From assembly GCA_016716305.1 (NCBI GenBank), contig JADJWP010000002.1, forward strand, positions 1,982,501 through 2,046,500: DNA of 64,000 nt, in the 5' to 3' direction. Made by a program: the position numbers and the translations under genes. How positions within the stretch are numbered: the first letter of the stretch is position 1; each line of letters begins with the position of its first letter. Positions 8,028 through 18,897 of this stretch are shown here, piece after piece. The notes under the pieces were generated by a model. That model had not been told where the DNA came from. It saw only the letters and a program-made list of their open reading frames with translations, and did not search any database. The stretch is from Chloracidobacterium sp. (GTDB taxonomy: Bacteria > Acidobacteriota > Blastocatellia > Pyrinomonadales > Pyrinomonadaceae).

Positions 8028-11009
8028 TCATACTTTGATACTCATTGCGAAACGATTTCCGCCGCCTTTTGATTCTTTCCATGCGACCTTTGCATTTACG
8101 AGGGAAGCACGAGCTTTGATGTTTGCGATGCCGCGACCCTTTGCCGTCGCTGCGTCCGGATTGAAAGTAGTTCCGTTGTCGTCGATCCTTAACTTCAACT
8201 GCCCGTCCGCGTTTATTTCAACCGACATCTCGACGTGGTCTGCGTCTGAGTGGCTTTTGACGTTTGTAAGCACCTCTTGGGCGATACGGTAGATTTGAAG
8301 CTGGACATTCATCGGCAGGTTGATCCGGTCCTCGAGATTGCTTTCGGCATTAAATTGTCGGTTTTCGATCGTGCTGTCGAGCAGGAATTCGAGCGACGCG
8401 ATTAGGCCCACGTTTTCCAGCACGGACGGACTCAGGTCCTCGCAAATTCGCCTGATCTCGCTTGAGACGGCTTCGATCTCCGTGCGGAATTCCGGATTGT
8501 CGGGCAAGGTTTTGTCAGTCAGCATCATCAGGTTTCGCAGGTCGGCCAACGTCTGGTCGTGCAGGTCACGGGCAATCCGGCGGCGTTCTCGCTCGGCCTC
8601 ATTAGCAAGGTCCAACCGGGCGGCGGCAAGTTCCAGGTTTCGCTGCTGAATTCGACGGTGTTCGATTATTGCCCATATCAACCCCAAGACCGCGATCGCA
8701 AGCAGCACACCGAGTGCAGAAGCTGTCCAAGGAAAGGGTGCCTTTGCTACCGAGAATCGGATCGCCAGCGGTTCTGACGGGAGCAGGTCACGGTTGAACG
8801 CGATCGATTCGATCGTGTATTCGCCCGGAGCGAGTTCAGCGGGAGCATATTGCTCATCGTTCGAAATGCGGCGGTCGATCTCTTTGCCGTTCGCGTCCGT
8901 AAGAACAAAGCCATACTGAAACTCTTCGGGAAACGTCCGGCTGCTTTGCCCCGCGACTTCGACCACCAAGGAGTTTTGCGGATAATCGAGGGCGATCGTT
9001 GACCGGATTTCGCTAAGTTCGTGCACACGCTGGCTCAAAATGCGCGTCGGAATAAGTTTCGGCGCTACCGTTCCCGGCTTGTAGGTGACCACGCCGCGAT
9101 TGGTTGCGATCAGTAGGCCGTCACGTGTAGGTAAAATCGCAAATGCTTTTTCCGAAGGCAGACCTTGCTCAAATCCGAGGGAAGAAACTATCCACCCAAA
9201 ACGTTTATCGCGCCGAGCGTGTAACAATCCGCGGGTCGTGGTTGCTGCCCATACATTCTCGTTTGTATCAGGATCGCTAACCCAAACGTCTCGAACATCT
9301 TCCGCATCAATGACCTTCTCGGGGATCTTTTCACGTAAAACGAAGAGACCATGCTGTCCAGCTATCCAGATCGGAGTTTGAAAACCAGCTTGCCATATCT
9401 TCCAGATGGCTCCGCTTCCAAGGACCTCCGGAGATATTTCTAGGGTCGCTCCGCCTTTGTCGAAACCGAACAGCCCACTGTTCGCCGTACCGATCCACAT
9501 CTTATCTGCATTTCCGCCGAGCGATGTTACTGTTTCATTCGCAAATATTAGTTTTGCTGGTTCGGAAATATCGAAAACGCCTCGACCGTAAACAGCGGCA
9601 TATAGTCGGCCCTGGTAGTAACTAATTGCGCGAGTATCGCCCTTGATCAACGAGCTCCCGACCAGGTCGAATATTCCTTCCGGCGTGCCGACAATGATCG
9701 AGTCTGGGTTTTTTGCGGAGGTATCTATCGCGTATATCGACCGCCCGCGAAACTGTTGCATCTCATTCCACTTCTTGCCATTGAAATCAAACAAACCTCG
9801 GTTCGTCCCGGCGAGTAGAGTCTTCAGCTCGGCGTTCCCGTTTTTTGTTTGGATATAGAAAAGCGAACGTACAAAATTGCTGTTCGGACTATCCGAAACG
9901 GTTTCCTGCGAAGCACCCGAACGATCAAACCGACTCAGGCCACGGTTTGTACCGATCCACAAAACGCCTTCACGATCGGTGAATAACGTAAATATATTGT
10001 TCGAACGCAGGCCACCGGATGTGTTTTCAAATGTGTAAGTTTTCTTCAGTTTTGAATCGGCGATATGGAACAGACCGTATCTTTCCGTTCCGGCCCACAC
10101 GCCACTATCGTTCGCTTCGAGGGAGAGCACGTTGGCAGTCGGCGCCGCAATACGTGTTGCCCGAGTTCCATCCGCCAAAAAGATGCCACTCACGCCCTTG
10201 GCTGCGTTGGTACCGAACCAAAGTTCGCCAGTGTCGCTTCGAGCAAGCGAATTCACGAACAATGGTCGCGGCGAAGCGGCAAATTCGGCGACCGCACCGT
10301 CTTTTACAACAAACACCCCGCGTCCGGAGGTGCCCAGAAAAAGTTTGCCGTCGATTTCGATAATGCTCGTAATTGCGAGCGGGCTGCCGTTTGCTCCGCG
10401 AATTGGTTCCGCGAAAACCTTCTCTGTAAAATATGCTCCGCTTTCTCCGTGGCGAACTCGAAGAACATGCCCATCGTCGGTCCCGACGTAAACTTCTGGT
10501 CCAACCAGCATCGCGGTGATGCTGAGGCCGTTAGTGCCTTCAACCGGTTGAAAACTTCCGTCTGAATAGACAAACACGCCTGCACGCGTGCCGACCCAGA
10601 GCTCTCCGATCGGTGATGTTTTCAAGGCAAGCACGCGGTCGGCATCGGCTCCGCCGAGCGAAAACTTTTCTATTCGCCGGCCGTCGAAACGGGCCAGACC
10701 GTTATCCGTCCCAAACCACATCACGCCGTCCGATGTCTGCCCAATTGCGCGAACGCTGTCTGACGGTAAACCATTGAAGACTGTGATCGACCCCCATTGA
10801 TGAAAATTTTGAGCTCCCGGCAGTGGTGTTGGCGAGGGTGAACGAGTGGGTGTCGGCGACGGCGATACGGACGGCGAGGCTTCGGGAGAAGGTGACGGAG
10901 ACGGCGACGTTTGAGGCTCTTGCGCGAAAAAACCTGCGAAAGCGAAGGCGATCAGCAAATGGAAAACGAATAGGGCGGTGAAGATCGTTAGGCGGGTCGA
11001 CACTCTCAT
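8028..11009 (-). CDS. two-propeller sensor histidine kinase
   Basis: 993 residues. Order: signal peptide, a Pro/Ser-rich linker at about 35-65 of PSPSP-like repeats, two seven-bladed Reg_prop propellers at about 70-690 (repeated units such as GELWFGT and VLWIGTNRGLSRFD), a Y_Y_Y-type beta domain, a membrane helix near 775-800, then a HisKA_3 kinase core. The phosphoacceptor is in RRIARDLHDQTLADLRNL, and the ATPase has NVKSHSDADHVEMS and GRGIANIKARA. The sensor part faces the periplasm. It starts 5 bp after the response regulator gene, forming a two-component operon. Its stop directly abuts the convergent exosortase gene. Confidence 0.93.
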   Translation of the reverse strand: MRVSTRLTIFTALFVFHLLIAFAFAGFFAQEPQTSPSPSPSPEASPSVSPSPTPTRSPSPTPLPGAQNFHQWGSITVFNGLPSDSVRAIGQTSDGVMWFGTDNGLARFDGRRIEKFSLGGADADRVLALKTSPIGELWVGTRAGVFVYSDGSFQPVEGTNGLSITAMLVGPEVYVGTDDGHVLRVRHGESGAYFTEKVFAEPIRGANGSPLAITSIIEIDGKLFLGTSGRGVFVVKDGAVAEFAASPRPLFVNSLARSDTGELWFGTNAAKGVSGIFLADGTRATRIAAPTANVLSLEANDSGVWAGTERYGLFHIADSKLKKTYTFENTSGGLRSNNIFTLFTDREGVLWIGTNRGLSRFDRSGASQETVSDSPNSNFVRSLFYIQTKNGNAELKTLLAGTNRGLFDFNGKKWNEMQQFRGRSIYAIDTSAKNPDSIIVGTPEGIFDLVGSSLIKGDTRAISYYQGRLYAAVYGRGVFDISEPAKLIFANETVTSLGGNADKMWIGTANSGLFGFDKGGATLEISPEVLGSGAIWKIWQAGFQTPIWIAGQHGLFVLREKIPEKVIDAEDVRDVWVSDPDTNENVWAATTTRGLLHARRDKRFGWIVSSLGFEQGLPSEKAFAILPTRDGLLIATNRGVVTYKPGTVAPKLIPTRILSQRVHELSEIRSTIALDYPQNSLVVEVAGQSSRTFPEEFQYGFVLTDANGKEIDRRISNDEQYAPAELAPGEYTIESIAFNRDLLPSEPLAIRFSVAKAPFPWTASALGVLLAIAVLGLIWAIIEHRRIQQRNLELAAARLDLANEAERERRRIARDLHDQTLADLRNLMMLTDKTLPDNPEFRTEIEAVSSEIRRICEDLSPSVLENVGLIASLEFLLDSTIENRQFNAESNLEDRINLPMNVQLQIYRIAQEVLTNVKSHSDADHVEMSVEINADGQLKLRIDDNGTTFNPDAATAKGRGIANIKARASLVNAKVAWKESKGGGNRFAMSIKV

Positions 11010-11014
11010 TCAGT

Positions 11015-11767
11015 TTATTTGGAAGACTGCCGAAAACGCTTCCTGTCACGTTCGATCCAATCCGCCAGTTCCGTTTCGGCCTTCTCGAGTTCGTCGCTGT
11101 TTATCAACCCGCGACGTAGCGATTCGAAAAAGGCTCGTGTCCGAATGTTGTATGCGAGCTTGTCATATTCTTCGGCTTCGGTTCCCGAAGAGTGAGTCGG
11201 AAACAGCTTTTCATAGAGCGTAGCCAACCGGCTTTCGACGCCGCGAAGGCTCAGGCTGCATTTTCGCGAGATCGCCCAGTTCGAAAAGCCGAGAGCGAGA
11301 TATCTTAGTGCCTCCGATTCAAATTCTGTCAGTAGCGGCCGCTGGAACGAGTCCTTGAAGGCCGGATCGATCATGTCTGCTCCGTCTTCCAGCACGGCCG
11401 AGATAAACCTCAGAAAGCGTTCCTCCGGATTGTTCTTATGAATGAATCCATACGTCGGCTGAGGCTCCGTCGAACGAACGATTTTCCTGATTTCGTTTAT
11501 ATAGATCTCGTGGGGAAACTGCGTCCAGAATATGATACGAGCACCCGGAAATTCCCGCCAGATCGCCTTTGCCGCCTTGACGCCCGAAAGGCTCGGCATC
11601 TGAATATCAAAGATCGAAAGTGCGGGACGTACCTCGACAGCCAAACGAACGGCCGATTCACCATCGTTCGCCTCGATCAAAGGCATGTGGCCCGGAAATT
11701 TGTCTGCGAGCAGGCCACCCAGGTATTTGCGTTGGGCCTCGTTATCTTCAGCGATCAGAATTGACAC
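11015..11767 (-). CDS. NarL/LuxR-type response regulator
   Basis: The receiver domain begins VSILIAEDNEAQRKYL, with the acidic pair ED and phosphoacceptor Asp in SIFDIQMPSLSG. A LuxR-type helix-turn-helix follows near LTEFESEALRYLALGFSNWA, then an unusual charged helical tail of about 60 residues ending in DRKRFRQSSK. The start is set at a GTG (11767) at the domain boundary. A longer frame to 11875 exists but adds 36 residues with no family counterpart. It is co-transcribed with the downstream two-propeller kinase, its probable partner. Confidence 0.85.
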   Translation of the reverse strand: MSILIAEDNEAQRKYLGGLLADKFPGHMPLIEANDGESAVRLAVEVRPALSIFDIQMPSLSGVKAAKAIWREFPGARIIFWTQFPHEIYINEIRKIVRSTEPQPTYGFIHKNNPEERFLRFISAVLEDGADMIDPAFKDSFQRPLLTEFESEALRYLALGFSNWAISRKCSLSLRGVESRLATLYEKLFPTHSSGTEAEEYDKLAYNIRTRAFFESLRRGLINSDELEKAETELADWIERDRKRFRQSSK

Positions 11768-11978
11768 AGGTTTTGCGAACGATCTCTTAGATCTTTGACG
11801 AATCGGATTATAACAGTATTCGTCAATAGCGATAATACTTGTGCGATAAACCTGGCAAAAGAGTTGTTGCGTCACGGCCAGGTGTGGCTATCCACATTAT
11901 CCGCCCCGTGCGTTGACGCTGTTTATAGCTTGCAAAAACGCTCACCATAACGCAGAAAACTTTCGATCGGAAGGAACT

Positions 11979-12566
11979 ATGAAAACAATACTTCGATTCT
12001 TTTACGCGTCTTCCTTTGTACTGACATTAGTTGTGGGTGTTGCCGCCGTTGCCGGCACTCGCTTTGCACTTTCGTTTTTCTTGCCGTCAAAACCAAAAAC
12101 TACTGAGAAAATTGTGCCGGCTTCGCTTAACGGCGAATTTCCCTCCGAGCCAAGCCTTGTCGACACACAACCTGAAATATTCGACGCGGCCGGTATGTAT
12201 GATCTCGCCATGGCAAAAGTGCCGAAGGCATTCAAAGACTTTCAGATGCTCGAGATCGAAACACACAAATATTCAGAGGAAAACGGCGAGTATACTGCCG
12301 AGCCGATCAATCCGATCGGGTATTTACAAGCTGACAAGGAATTTAAGTTCAGATCGATCACGCTCAGCGACCGCGAGATCACTTTTGAAACCCGGGAGAT
12401 CAATGGTGTGAGCTACAAATTCGTCGGGCATTTTCCTAAGAATCCGGAATTCGAATATTGTGAATCATGCGAATATCCGCCCGACCTAAAGGGTAAACTT
12501 ACCAAGTTCCAAAACGGTAAAGTGGTCGGCGAAACAAACGCGGAATTCTATGCTGGTGGCTGCTAG
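11979..12566 (+). CDS. hypothetical exported protein
   Basis: 195 residues from an ATG preceded by GGAAGGAACT. The N-terminus is a signal peptide or anchor (FYASSFVLTLVVGVAAVAG). The mature part has no recognised domain; features are a Pro-rich stretch after the signal, a region rich in Glu/Lys strands, and a Cys-containing end (EYCESCEYPP, then a final Gly-Gly-Cys). It is divergently placed from the response regulator, so it may be under that regulator's control. No function is proposed. Confidence 0.6.
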   Translation: MKTILRFFYASSFVLTLVVGVAAVAGTRFALSFFLPSKPKTTEKIVPASLNGEFPSEPSLVDTQPEIFDAAGMYDLAMAKVPKAFKDFQMLEIETHKYSEENGEYTAEPINPIGYLQADKEFKFRSITLSDREITFETREINGVSYKFVGHFPKNPEFEYCESCEYPPDLKGKLTKFQNGKVVGETNAEFYAGGC

Positions 12567-12786
12567 ATCAATGCGTTTTTAAAGGGACACAAATCCCACG
12601 TTTCTACAACTATGAGAGTGATTTTGAGCGGTTTGCCGAATGCCCGATTGGACATTCCTTTCGATCACGTTCTTACACCCGACAAGTTTGATATAACCTT
12701 GGCGGACACCCGAGCAACCAGCGAAAAACTCGACGCATCAGACAGTTTGACCGATAGACTCTTAAATCCTTGTAAAATTTGAGGCA

Positions 12787-15700
12787 ATGCCCATGCGCGG
12801 CTTTCCATTCCTATTGGTATTCGTGTGTCTGGTTCTCGCTTCTCCGGCTTTTGGACAGCGGGTGAATGAATCCGAATCGACCGTAACGATCACTGGGAAT
12901 GTCGCAATAGCACGCCTTGTTGTTGACGACGAACGTGGTGGCCGGACCGTAAACGCCCAGCTTGAACTGCTAGATGTAGCGGATACTGTTAAGGCATCGG
13001 TTGCTAAGCAACTGACACTCCTGCGCGGTAAAAATACTTTTGAATTTCCATTGACTCTTGGCAGGTTGGTTAAGGAAAGCAACGACGAGCTTACATGGCT
13101 CCGACTCAGATATTCGATCGGTGACGTTCGCGGCATTGTCTCCCTTTCGCAGCTGATCCGCGACCTTTTTGAATTGCGCGTAATCGCGGCTGACAACATA
13201 CTCTCGGGCACGATCTATCGAGTTCGCATTCGTGCCTTAAACCCGTTTACCGACCATCCGGCAGCAGATGTTGGTGTCGAAACGAACGTCTCTCTGGAAC
13301 TTCGCGGTGACGGCGGGAGGAAACTCGAACTAAAGGGCAATGGAGTTACCGACGCCAATGGATTTGCAGTGATCGACCTCACCATCCCACCGGAGGTCGA
13401 ATTTGACGGTGATGGCGAGATCAAGGTCATCGGCCAAAAGGCCGGCATAGTCCGCGAGGCTCAAGAGGATCTCGAGGCAATGCGTAGCGACGTTCAGATC
13501 CTCTCGATGACCGATAAGCCGATCTACCAGCCCGGACAAACGCTTAACATACGCGGCATCGTTCTCAAAGGTGCCGAGACGAAAGTAGTTGTCGCCAACA
13601 GCGAGATAGAATTCCGTATCGAAGATGAGGATGATACCTTGCTCTATCGCGAAAAGGTGAGGTCTTCCGAATTCGGCGTGGCGTCGATCGCATGGCGCAT
13701 ACCGTCCAACGCGAGGCTCGGCGACTATTTAATTGAGATACGCGATTCGGCGGGTGACGAAATATCGCACCATCAGGTAAAGGTTTCACGCTACGATCTG
13801 CCAAATTTTGTCGTCAACGCCAAACCATCGAAGCCATACTTCCTGCCCGAGGACAAAGAAGCAGAAGTTGAGATTCGCGCTGATTATCTATTCGGGAAAC
13901 CCGTAACAAGGGGTAAGGTCCGTGTCGTCGAAGAAACCGACCGGACATGGAGTTGGAAGGAACAGAAATACATTATAGACGAAGGTCAAGTTCGTGAAGG
14001 CGAAACGGACGCGGAGGGAAAATTCACCGCAAAATTCGACCTAAGCGAAAATCATGACTCGATAAGGGACAGTGACTGGCAAAAATTTAGGGACATAAAG
14101 TTTGCAGCCTATTTTACCGATCCGACCACGAACAAAACCGAACAACGCCGCTTTGATATTCGTGTCACCCGAGAACCGATTCACGTTTATCTGATCCGGG
14201 GCGAAGATTTCGGGAACTCTCGCCTCCCGCTCGTCGGATATGTCTCTACGTTCTACGCCGACGGCACACCAGCAGAATGCGATGTTGAGATAAAGGCCAG
14301 TGAAGAGGGTGCCGACAAGTTCAAGACGTTCGCCAAACTAAAGACGAATTCGCTTGGTGCGGAAAAGTTTACAATGCCGCGCCCGAATATCGGTGACCTC
14401 GACGACGACCTCGATTTTCGTGTACTGGCGAAAGACAAACACGGCCGTCGCGGCACCCATGAAGAAAACATTTATTTCGATGACGATGAAGAAGATATTC
14501 GCGTCTTCACCAATCGCGCGATCTACAAGCCCGGCGAGACCGTTGATGTGAAATTGCTCTCCACAGTAAGAACCGGAACGGTCTACGTTGATATTGTGAG
14601 CGGGTGGTCTGTGATCGATTCGCGGTTCGCGACATTGAAAGACGGCAAGGCGGAGCTAAAGATCCCGTACAAAGACAACTTCAAAGGCGAGCTGAAAATA
14701 GCCGCGTTTATCGAAGCCCCGAACGATGACGACGACCTTGTAAAAGGGGGCCGCGGTATCATTTTCCCAGCAAAGGAAGGCATTAAGGTGGATGCCAAAT
14801 TCGACAAGGCCGTCTATAAACCCAATGAAGAAGCAACCGTAAGGTTCGGTATTCTTGACGTCGTAGGTAAGGCCGTCGAGAGTGCGCTTGGCGTTGTCGT
14901 CTTTGACAAGGCGGTTGAAGAACGCGCACGGACCGACTCTGATTTTGGCGGGATGGTGCGCGGCCTTTCGGGTTGGCTCGGCTACGGCAAGGGCTTCGGC
15001 GGCATCAACATAAAGGACTTAAACGAGCTGGATCTATCGAAACCCATCTCTGATGAATTGCAGTCAGCGGCCGAGATCATCCTGCACGACAGTTACTACT
15101 ACCCGAACACGTTCCACAGCAAGCGGTATTACGATGAAGCATCGTCCGCGTTCGGTGTACGAGTCAGTAACCAGTTCAACGAGATCCGCGCATCGCTCAG
15201 CCACACCTATTCGAACCAAAAGGGTCTGCACGCGGTGGACGAGGCCGGCCTCACCAAGATCCTCGATTCGTTCGGCCTTGACCTCGCCGCAATGCGCGAT
15301 CCGTGGGGAACCGCATACCGGCCGGAATTTGCGGTCGATAAGACCCGCGACATCGTCCGAATAAAAACCGCAGGCCCTGACAAGGTTTTCGATACACGGG
15401 ACGACTTCACCGCTTTTTCTGAAGGCTATGAATATTTCACATCGATTGGCAAGGCCATCGATACGACGGTGCGTGCCTATCATTCCCGTAACGGAAACTT
15501 TATTCGTGACGACCGGACCCTATACGCAGAGATGGGTGTCGAACAATTGGTGGACCGGTTTGGCCGTCCTTACAAAGTTCATATGGACGCCGACGGGCGC
15601 AATATCCGGATACGCATCATAAGCGCCGGACCGGACGGAAAATTCGAGAACGCCGATTACGATTACGGTTACAGTTATGGCGATGATTTTATCGTCTGGA

Positions 15701-18700
15701 CAAGCAGCCTTGATGTGTTCGCCACTGCGGAAACGAAGATCACCGAAATTCAAAGGGCACTCAGAAAAGCACCGCTGACTGAAGCACAATTCAGGCAAAC
15801 CCTTAAGGATGGCGGAATGGATTTCGACAAAGTGCGCGATGGCAATGACAATCCGTTGTACATAACCGTAAACCAGCGTTCACGTTATTGGGACAAGGTC
15901 ACGATAGAGAGCGTTCAGATCTACGGTGACACACGCCGCACCGAGCGGAGTAAGGTAACTCCTGTTACGCAGCAAGTGATAGAATTCACGATCCGTGGGA
16001 ATGGCCGTGACCGGAAACCGAATACCAACGACGACGTGACCTTCACGCAATACGTCCATGTACTAACGGAACAGTCTAAGGAGGATCCCCAACCTGTTCC
16101 CGTGATGAAACCGATCACGTATTCGCCTAATGCTGGCTCGATCTCGGGAACCGTTACAGATGATAACGGAGCGGTGATAGCGGGAGCAACAGTTACGGCA
16201 ACGAACTCCACCACGGGTTTTTCACGTTCGGCGACGACAAACGACAACGGGAGTTTCCTTATTACGAATTTGGAGGCCGGTACCTACACGGTGATCGCCG
16301 AGGCGCCGGCATTTAAGAGATCAATAATTAGTAATGTGCCGGTAAAGGCGGGGAGCGTTGCAAATGTTGACATCGCATTAAACGGTGGCGGCGTGTCTGA
16401 GACGGTTAGCGTAACAGCGGAAGCCGCAACGCTTAATTCTACCGATGCCAGCGTTTCCGTGACCTCACGCCAACTACAAAGTCTGCCCATCAGCGGTAGT
16501 AGGGCCATATCAAATGCTTTACTGCTTCAGCCGGGCACCGCAAAGGGAACCAAACTCGGAGATTCATCGGTCACTGAACAGGAGACCGCCACACCGCGAC
16601 TTCGCGAATATTTCCCAGAAACACTACTTTGGCAGCCGCAGATAGTAACAGATGCCAACGGGAAAGCCGAGGTCAAGTTCCGCATGGCGGACAACATAAC
16701 TACTTGGAAGATGTACACGATCGCCTCTACAAAAAATGGCAAGATCGGGTTTGCTGAGAAAGAGGTAACGGCGTTCCAAGCCTTCTTTGTTGATCTCGAT
16801 CCACCTAAGTTTCTGACCACCGGTGACGAGATATATTTGCCGACACAGGTGCGCAACTACACCGACAAGAAGCAGAAAGTAAACGTCACGATGGAAGACG
16901 GCGACTGGTTTTCGCTGGTTGCCGGAGCAACCAGGCAAGTTGCTGTTGATTCGGGCCAAACCGAAAACGCGGTGTTCGGTTTCAGAGCCGCAACTCCTGT
17001 TAAAGATGGCAAGCAGCGGGTCACCGCGGTCGCTCAGACCGACTCCGATGCTATCGAACGCTCCGTCACAGTTCGTCCTGACGGCCGCGAGGTGGTCCAT
17101 ACCGAATCGCGTTATTTCAAGGGAAATGAAAAGTTAAATCTCGATTTTCCTGCCAGAGCCTTGCCCCGGACACAAACGGCCGAACTAAAGATCTATCCCA
17201 ACCTTATGTCTCACATTGCCGAAGCGGTCGAAGGATTGCTACAACGGCCGTACGGCTGCGGCGAGCAGACGATCTCGTCAACATATCCTAATCTCATGAT
17301 CCTGAAGTTCGCTAGGCGTGATGAAAAGACGGGAAATTCAGAAGCGATCGAACGCCGGGCTCGTAAGTTTCTTCAGAGTGGATACGAACGCCTCCTTGGG
17401 TACCAGGTCGGAGAAGGTGGATTTTCTTATTGGGGTGGAAAGGATGCAGCGGACATTGCGTTGACAGCATACGCCTTGCGATTTTTGGCGGACGCATCCC
17501 TATACATTGCCGTCGATCCCGACGTTGTCAAAAAGGCAGAGGGCTGGCTTGTCCGCCAACAGCATACTGATGGGAGCTGGAACCAAAAATATCGCTGGGA
17601 AACCGTCCAGGATGAGAGGCGCGCCAAAACGACCACGACTTATGTTGCCCGCACACTAGGGATGTTGGCTTCGTCGAAAAGGGCAAGCATCAACGAACGT
17701 GATTCTGATTCTCAACTAAGTCAGGCTGTGACCAAAGCTCTCTCGTATCTAAAGACTCGCAACACCGAGATAGACGACCCCTATTCTCTTGCCCTGTTGG
17801 GCCTTGCCGCCTTCGATTCGGGCGACGCACCTCTTGCCGGACAGATTGCGAAACAACTCGCCGGACTTGCTAAAGAAGAGGCCGGTGCGAGTTATTGGAA
17901 TCTCGAAACGAATACGGTTTTTAACGGTTGGGGTTCCGCCGGCCGGGTCGAAACAACGGCCCTCGTTACCCAGCTTTTCCTCAAAATGAAGGTTGAACGT
18001 GAGCTTGTTGGCAAAGCAATGATCTTCCTCCTTCAGAACAAGGATAGGTATGGTGTTTGGTATTCTACACAGACTACGATAAACGTCCTTGATGCCTTCG
18101 TTACCTCCCTTGTCGTCGGAGATCAACCGAAGACAAACACCGTAGACGTGATACTGAATGGTCAGCGCGAGCGAGCGATAGAGATTGGTCCGGACAAGCT
18201 CGACCAGATCGTAGTCGATCTAGACAGCAGGCTCGCACCCGAAAACAATGTGATCGAACTAAAGACAGGAGACAGTACGCCTTTGATGGCGCAGCTCGTG
18301 ACGAAACATTATGTCGCTTGGCGCGATGCCGATACCTACGACCGTACTTTGAACCAGTCACGCGCTCTAAGCCTCGGTTATAAGTGCGACCGCATGGACC
18401 CGGCCATAATGCAGGAAGTAACCTGCGCGGTCGAGGCGGAAAGGATTGGATACCAGGGGTATGGAATGTTGCTCGCGGAGATCGGCACACCGCCAGGCGC
18501 TGATGTCAGTCGTGAATCGCTCGCAGCGGCAATGGAAAATGACACGAGCATTTCGCGTTACGACATTCTGCCTGACCGTATCGTTCTTTACATGTGGTCG
18601 AAGCCCGGCGGTACGAAGTTCAGCTTCAAATTTAGACCACGATACGGAATCGACGCCAAAACGCCGGCATCGTCGGTTTACGACTACTACAACCCTGAAG

Positions 18701-18741
18701 CGCAGGCCACCGTATCCCCTTTGCGGTTCACCGTTCGATAG
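12787..18741 (+). CDS. alpha-2-macroglobulin family protein with inserted GspG-like and carboxypeptidase-regulatory domains
   Basis: 1984 residues with a signal peptide (FLLVFVCLVLASPAFGQ). Macroglobulin beta domains fill about residues 30-720, including the bait-like MSMTDKPIYQPGQ style motif (here SMTDKPIYQPGQTL). At about 835-990 lie two repeats resembling the tail of type II secretion pseudopilin G (DPWGTAYRP, then FGRPYKVHMDADGRNIRI). At about 1117-1260 a carboxypeptidase-regulatory domain with a TonB-receptor-like linker is inserted. The thioester PYGCGEQT sits near 1487, followed by the alpha-helical thioester domain. Bacterial homologues trap attacking proteases by covalent linkage. 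Two in-frame Met codons (12787 and 12793) could both start it. Confidence 0.9.
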   Translation: MPMRGFPFLLVFVCLVLASPAFGQRVNESESTVTITGNVAIARLVVDDERGGRTVNAQLELLDVADTVKASVAKQLTLLRGKNTFEFPLTLGRLVKESNDELTWLRLRYSIGDVRGIVSLSQLIRDLFELRVIAADNILSGTIYRVRIRALNPFTDHPAADVGVETNVSLELRGDGGRKLELKGNGVTDANGFAVIDLTIPPEVEFDGDGEIKVIGQKAGIVREAQEDLEAMRSDVQILSMTDKPIYQPGQTLNIRGIVLKGAETKVVVANSEIEFRIEDEDDTLLYREKVRSSEFGVASIAWRIPSNARLGDYLIEIRDSAGDEISHHQVKVSRYDLPNFVVNAKPSKPYFLPEDKEAEVEIRADYLFGKPVTRGKVRVVEETDRTWSWKEQKYIIDEGQVREGETDAEGKFTAKFDLSENHDSIRDSDWQKFRDIKFAAYFTDPTTNKTEQRRFDIRVTREPIHVYLIRGEDFGNSRLPLVGYVSTFYADGTPAECDVEIKASEEGADKFKTFAKLKTNSLGAEKFTMPRPNIGDLDDDLDFRVLAKDKHGRRGTHEENIYFDDDEEDIRVFTNRAIYKPGETVDVKLLSTVRTGTVYVDIVSGWSVIDSRFATLKDGKAELKIPYKDNFKGELKIAAFIEAPNDDDDLVKGGRGIIFPAKEGIKVDAKFDKAVYKPNEEATVRFGILDVVGKAVESALGVVVFDKAVEERARTDSDFGGMVRGLSGWLGYGKGFGGINIKDLNELDLSKPISDELQSAAEIILHDSYYYPNTFHSKRYYDEASSAFGVRVSNQFNEIRASLSHTYSNQKGLHAVDEAGLTKILDSFGLDLAAMRDPWGTAYRPEFAVDKTRDIVRIKTAGPDKVFDTRDDFTAFSEGYEYFTSIGKAIDTTVRAYHSRNGNFIRDDRTLYAEMGVEQLVDRFGRPYKVHMDADGRNIRIRIISAGPDGKFENADYDYGYSYGDDFIVWTSSLDVFATAETKITEIQRALRKAPLTEAQFRQTLKDGGMDFDKVRDGNDNPLYITVNQRSRYWDKVTIESVQIYGDTRRTERSKVTPVTQQVIEFTIRGNGRDRKPNTNDDVTFTQYVHVLTEQSKEDPQPVPVMKPITYSPNAGSISGTVTDDNGAVIAGATVTATNSTTGFSRSATTNDNGSFLITNLEAGTYTVIAEAPAFKRSIISNVPVKAGSVANVDIALNGGGVSETVSVTAEAATLNSTDASVSVTSRQLQSLPISGSRAISNALLLQPGTAKGTKLGDSSVTEQETATPRLREYFPETLLWQPQIVTDANGKAEVKFRMADNITTWKMYTIASTKNGKIGFAEKEVTAFQAFFVDLDPPKFLTTGDEIYLPTQVRNYTDKKQKVNVTMEDGDWFSLVAGATRQVAVDSGQTENAVFGFRAATPVKDGKQRVTAVAQTDSDAIERSVTVRPDGREVVHTESRYFKGNEKLNLDFPARALPRTQTAELKIYPNLMSHIAEAVEGLLQRPYGCGEQTISSTYPNLMILKFARRDEKTGNSEAIERRARKFLQSGYERLLGYQVGEGGFSYWGGKDAADIALTAYALRFLADASLYIAVDPDVVKKAEGWLVRQQHTDGSWNQKYRWETVQDERRAKTTTTYVARTLGMLASSKRASINERDSDSQLSQAVTKALSYLKTRNTEIDDPYSLALLGLAAFDSGDAPLAGQIAKQLAGLAKEEAGASYWNLETNTVFNGWGSAGRVETTALVTQLFLKMKVERELVGKAMIFLLQNKDRYGVWYSTQTTINVLDAFVTSLVVGDQPKTNTVDVILNGQRERAIEIGPDKLDQIVVDLDSRLAPENNVIELKTGDSTPLMAQLVTKHYVAWRDADTYDRTLNQSRALSLGYKCDRMDPAIMQEVTCAVEAERIGYQGYGMLLAEIGTPPGADVSRESLAAAMENDTSISRYDILPDRIVLYMWSKPGGTKFSFKFRPRYGIDAKTPASSVYDYYNPEAQATVSPLRFTVR

Positions 18742-18858
18742 TTTCCGAGCTTTCGCGAGACAATTTCTATTGTTAATTCCTCAATAGGAAATGCTCCGCA
18801 GAGTGCACGAGCTTTTACCTGATTTCATCCAACGTTTTGCTTTTTTCGAAAATACTTC

Positions 18859-18887
18859 TTGACAAGCAATTTCTTCCCATGTTAAAA
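18859..18887 (+). promoter_or_regulatory. predicted promoter of the tRNA/Y RNA island
   Basis: TTGACA at 18859-18864, a 17-bp spacer, then TTAAAA at 18882-18887. This is a near-consensus sigma-70 promoter and it points into the RNA island. No other equally good promoter was noticed before the first tRNA. Confidence 0.55.
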
Positions 18888-18897
18888 CTCTCAACTT

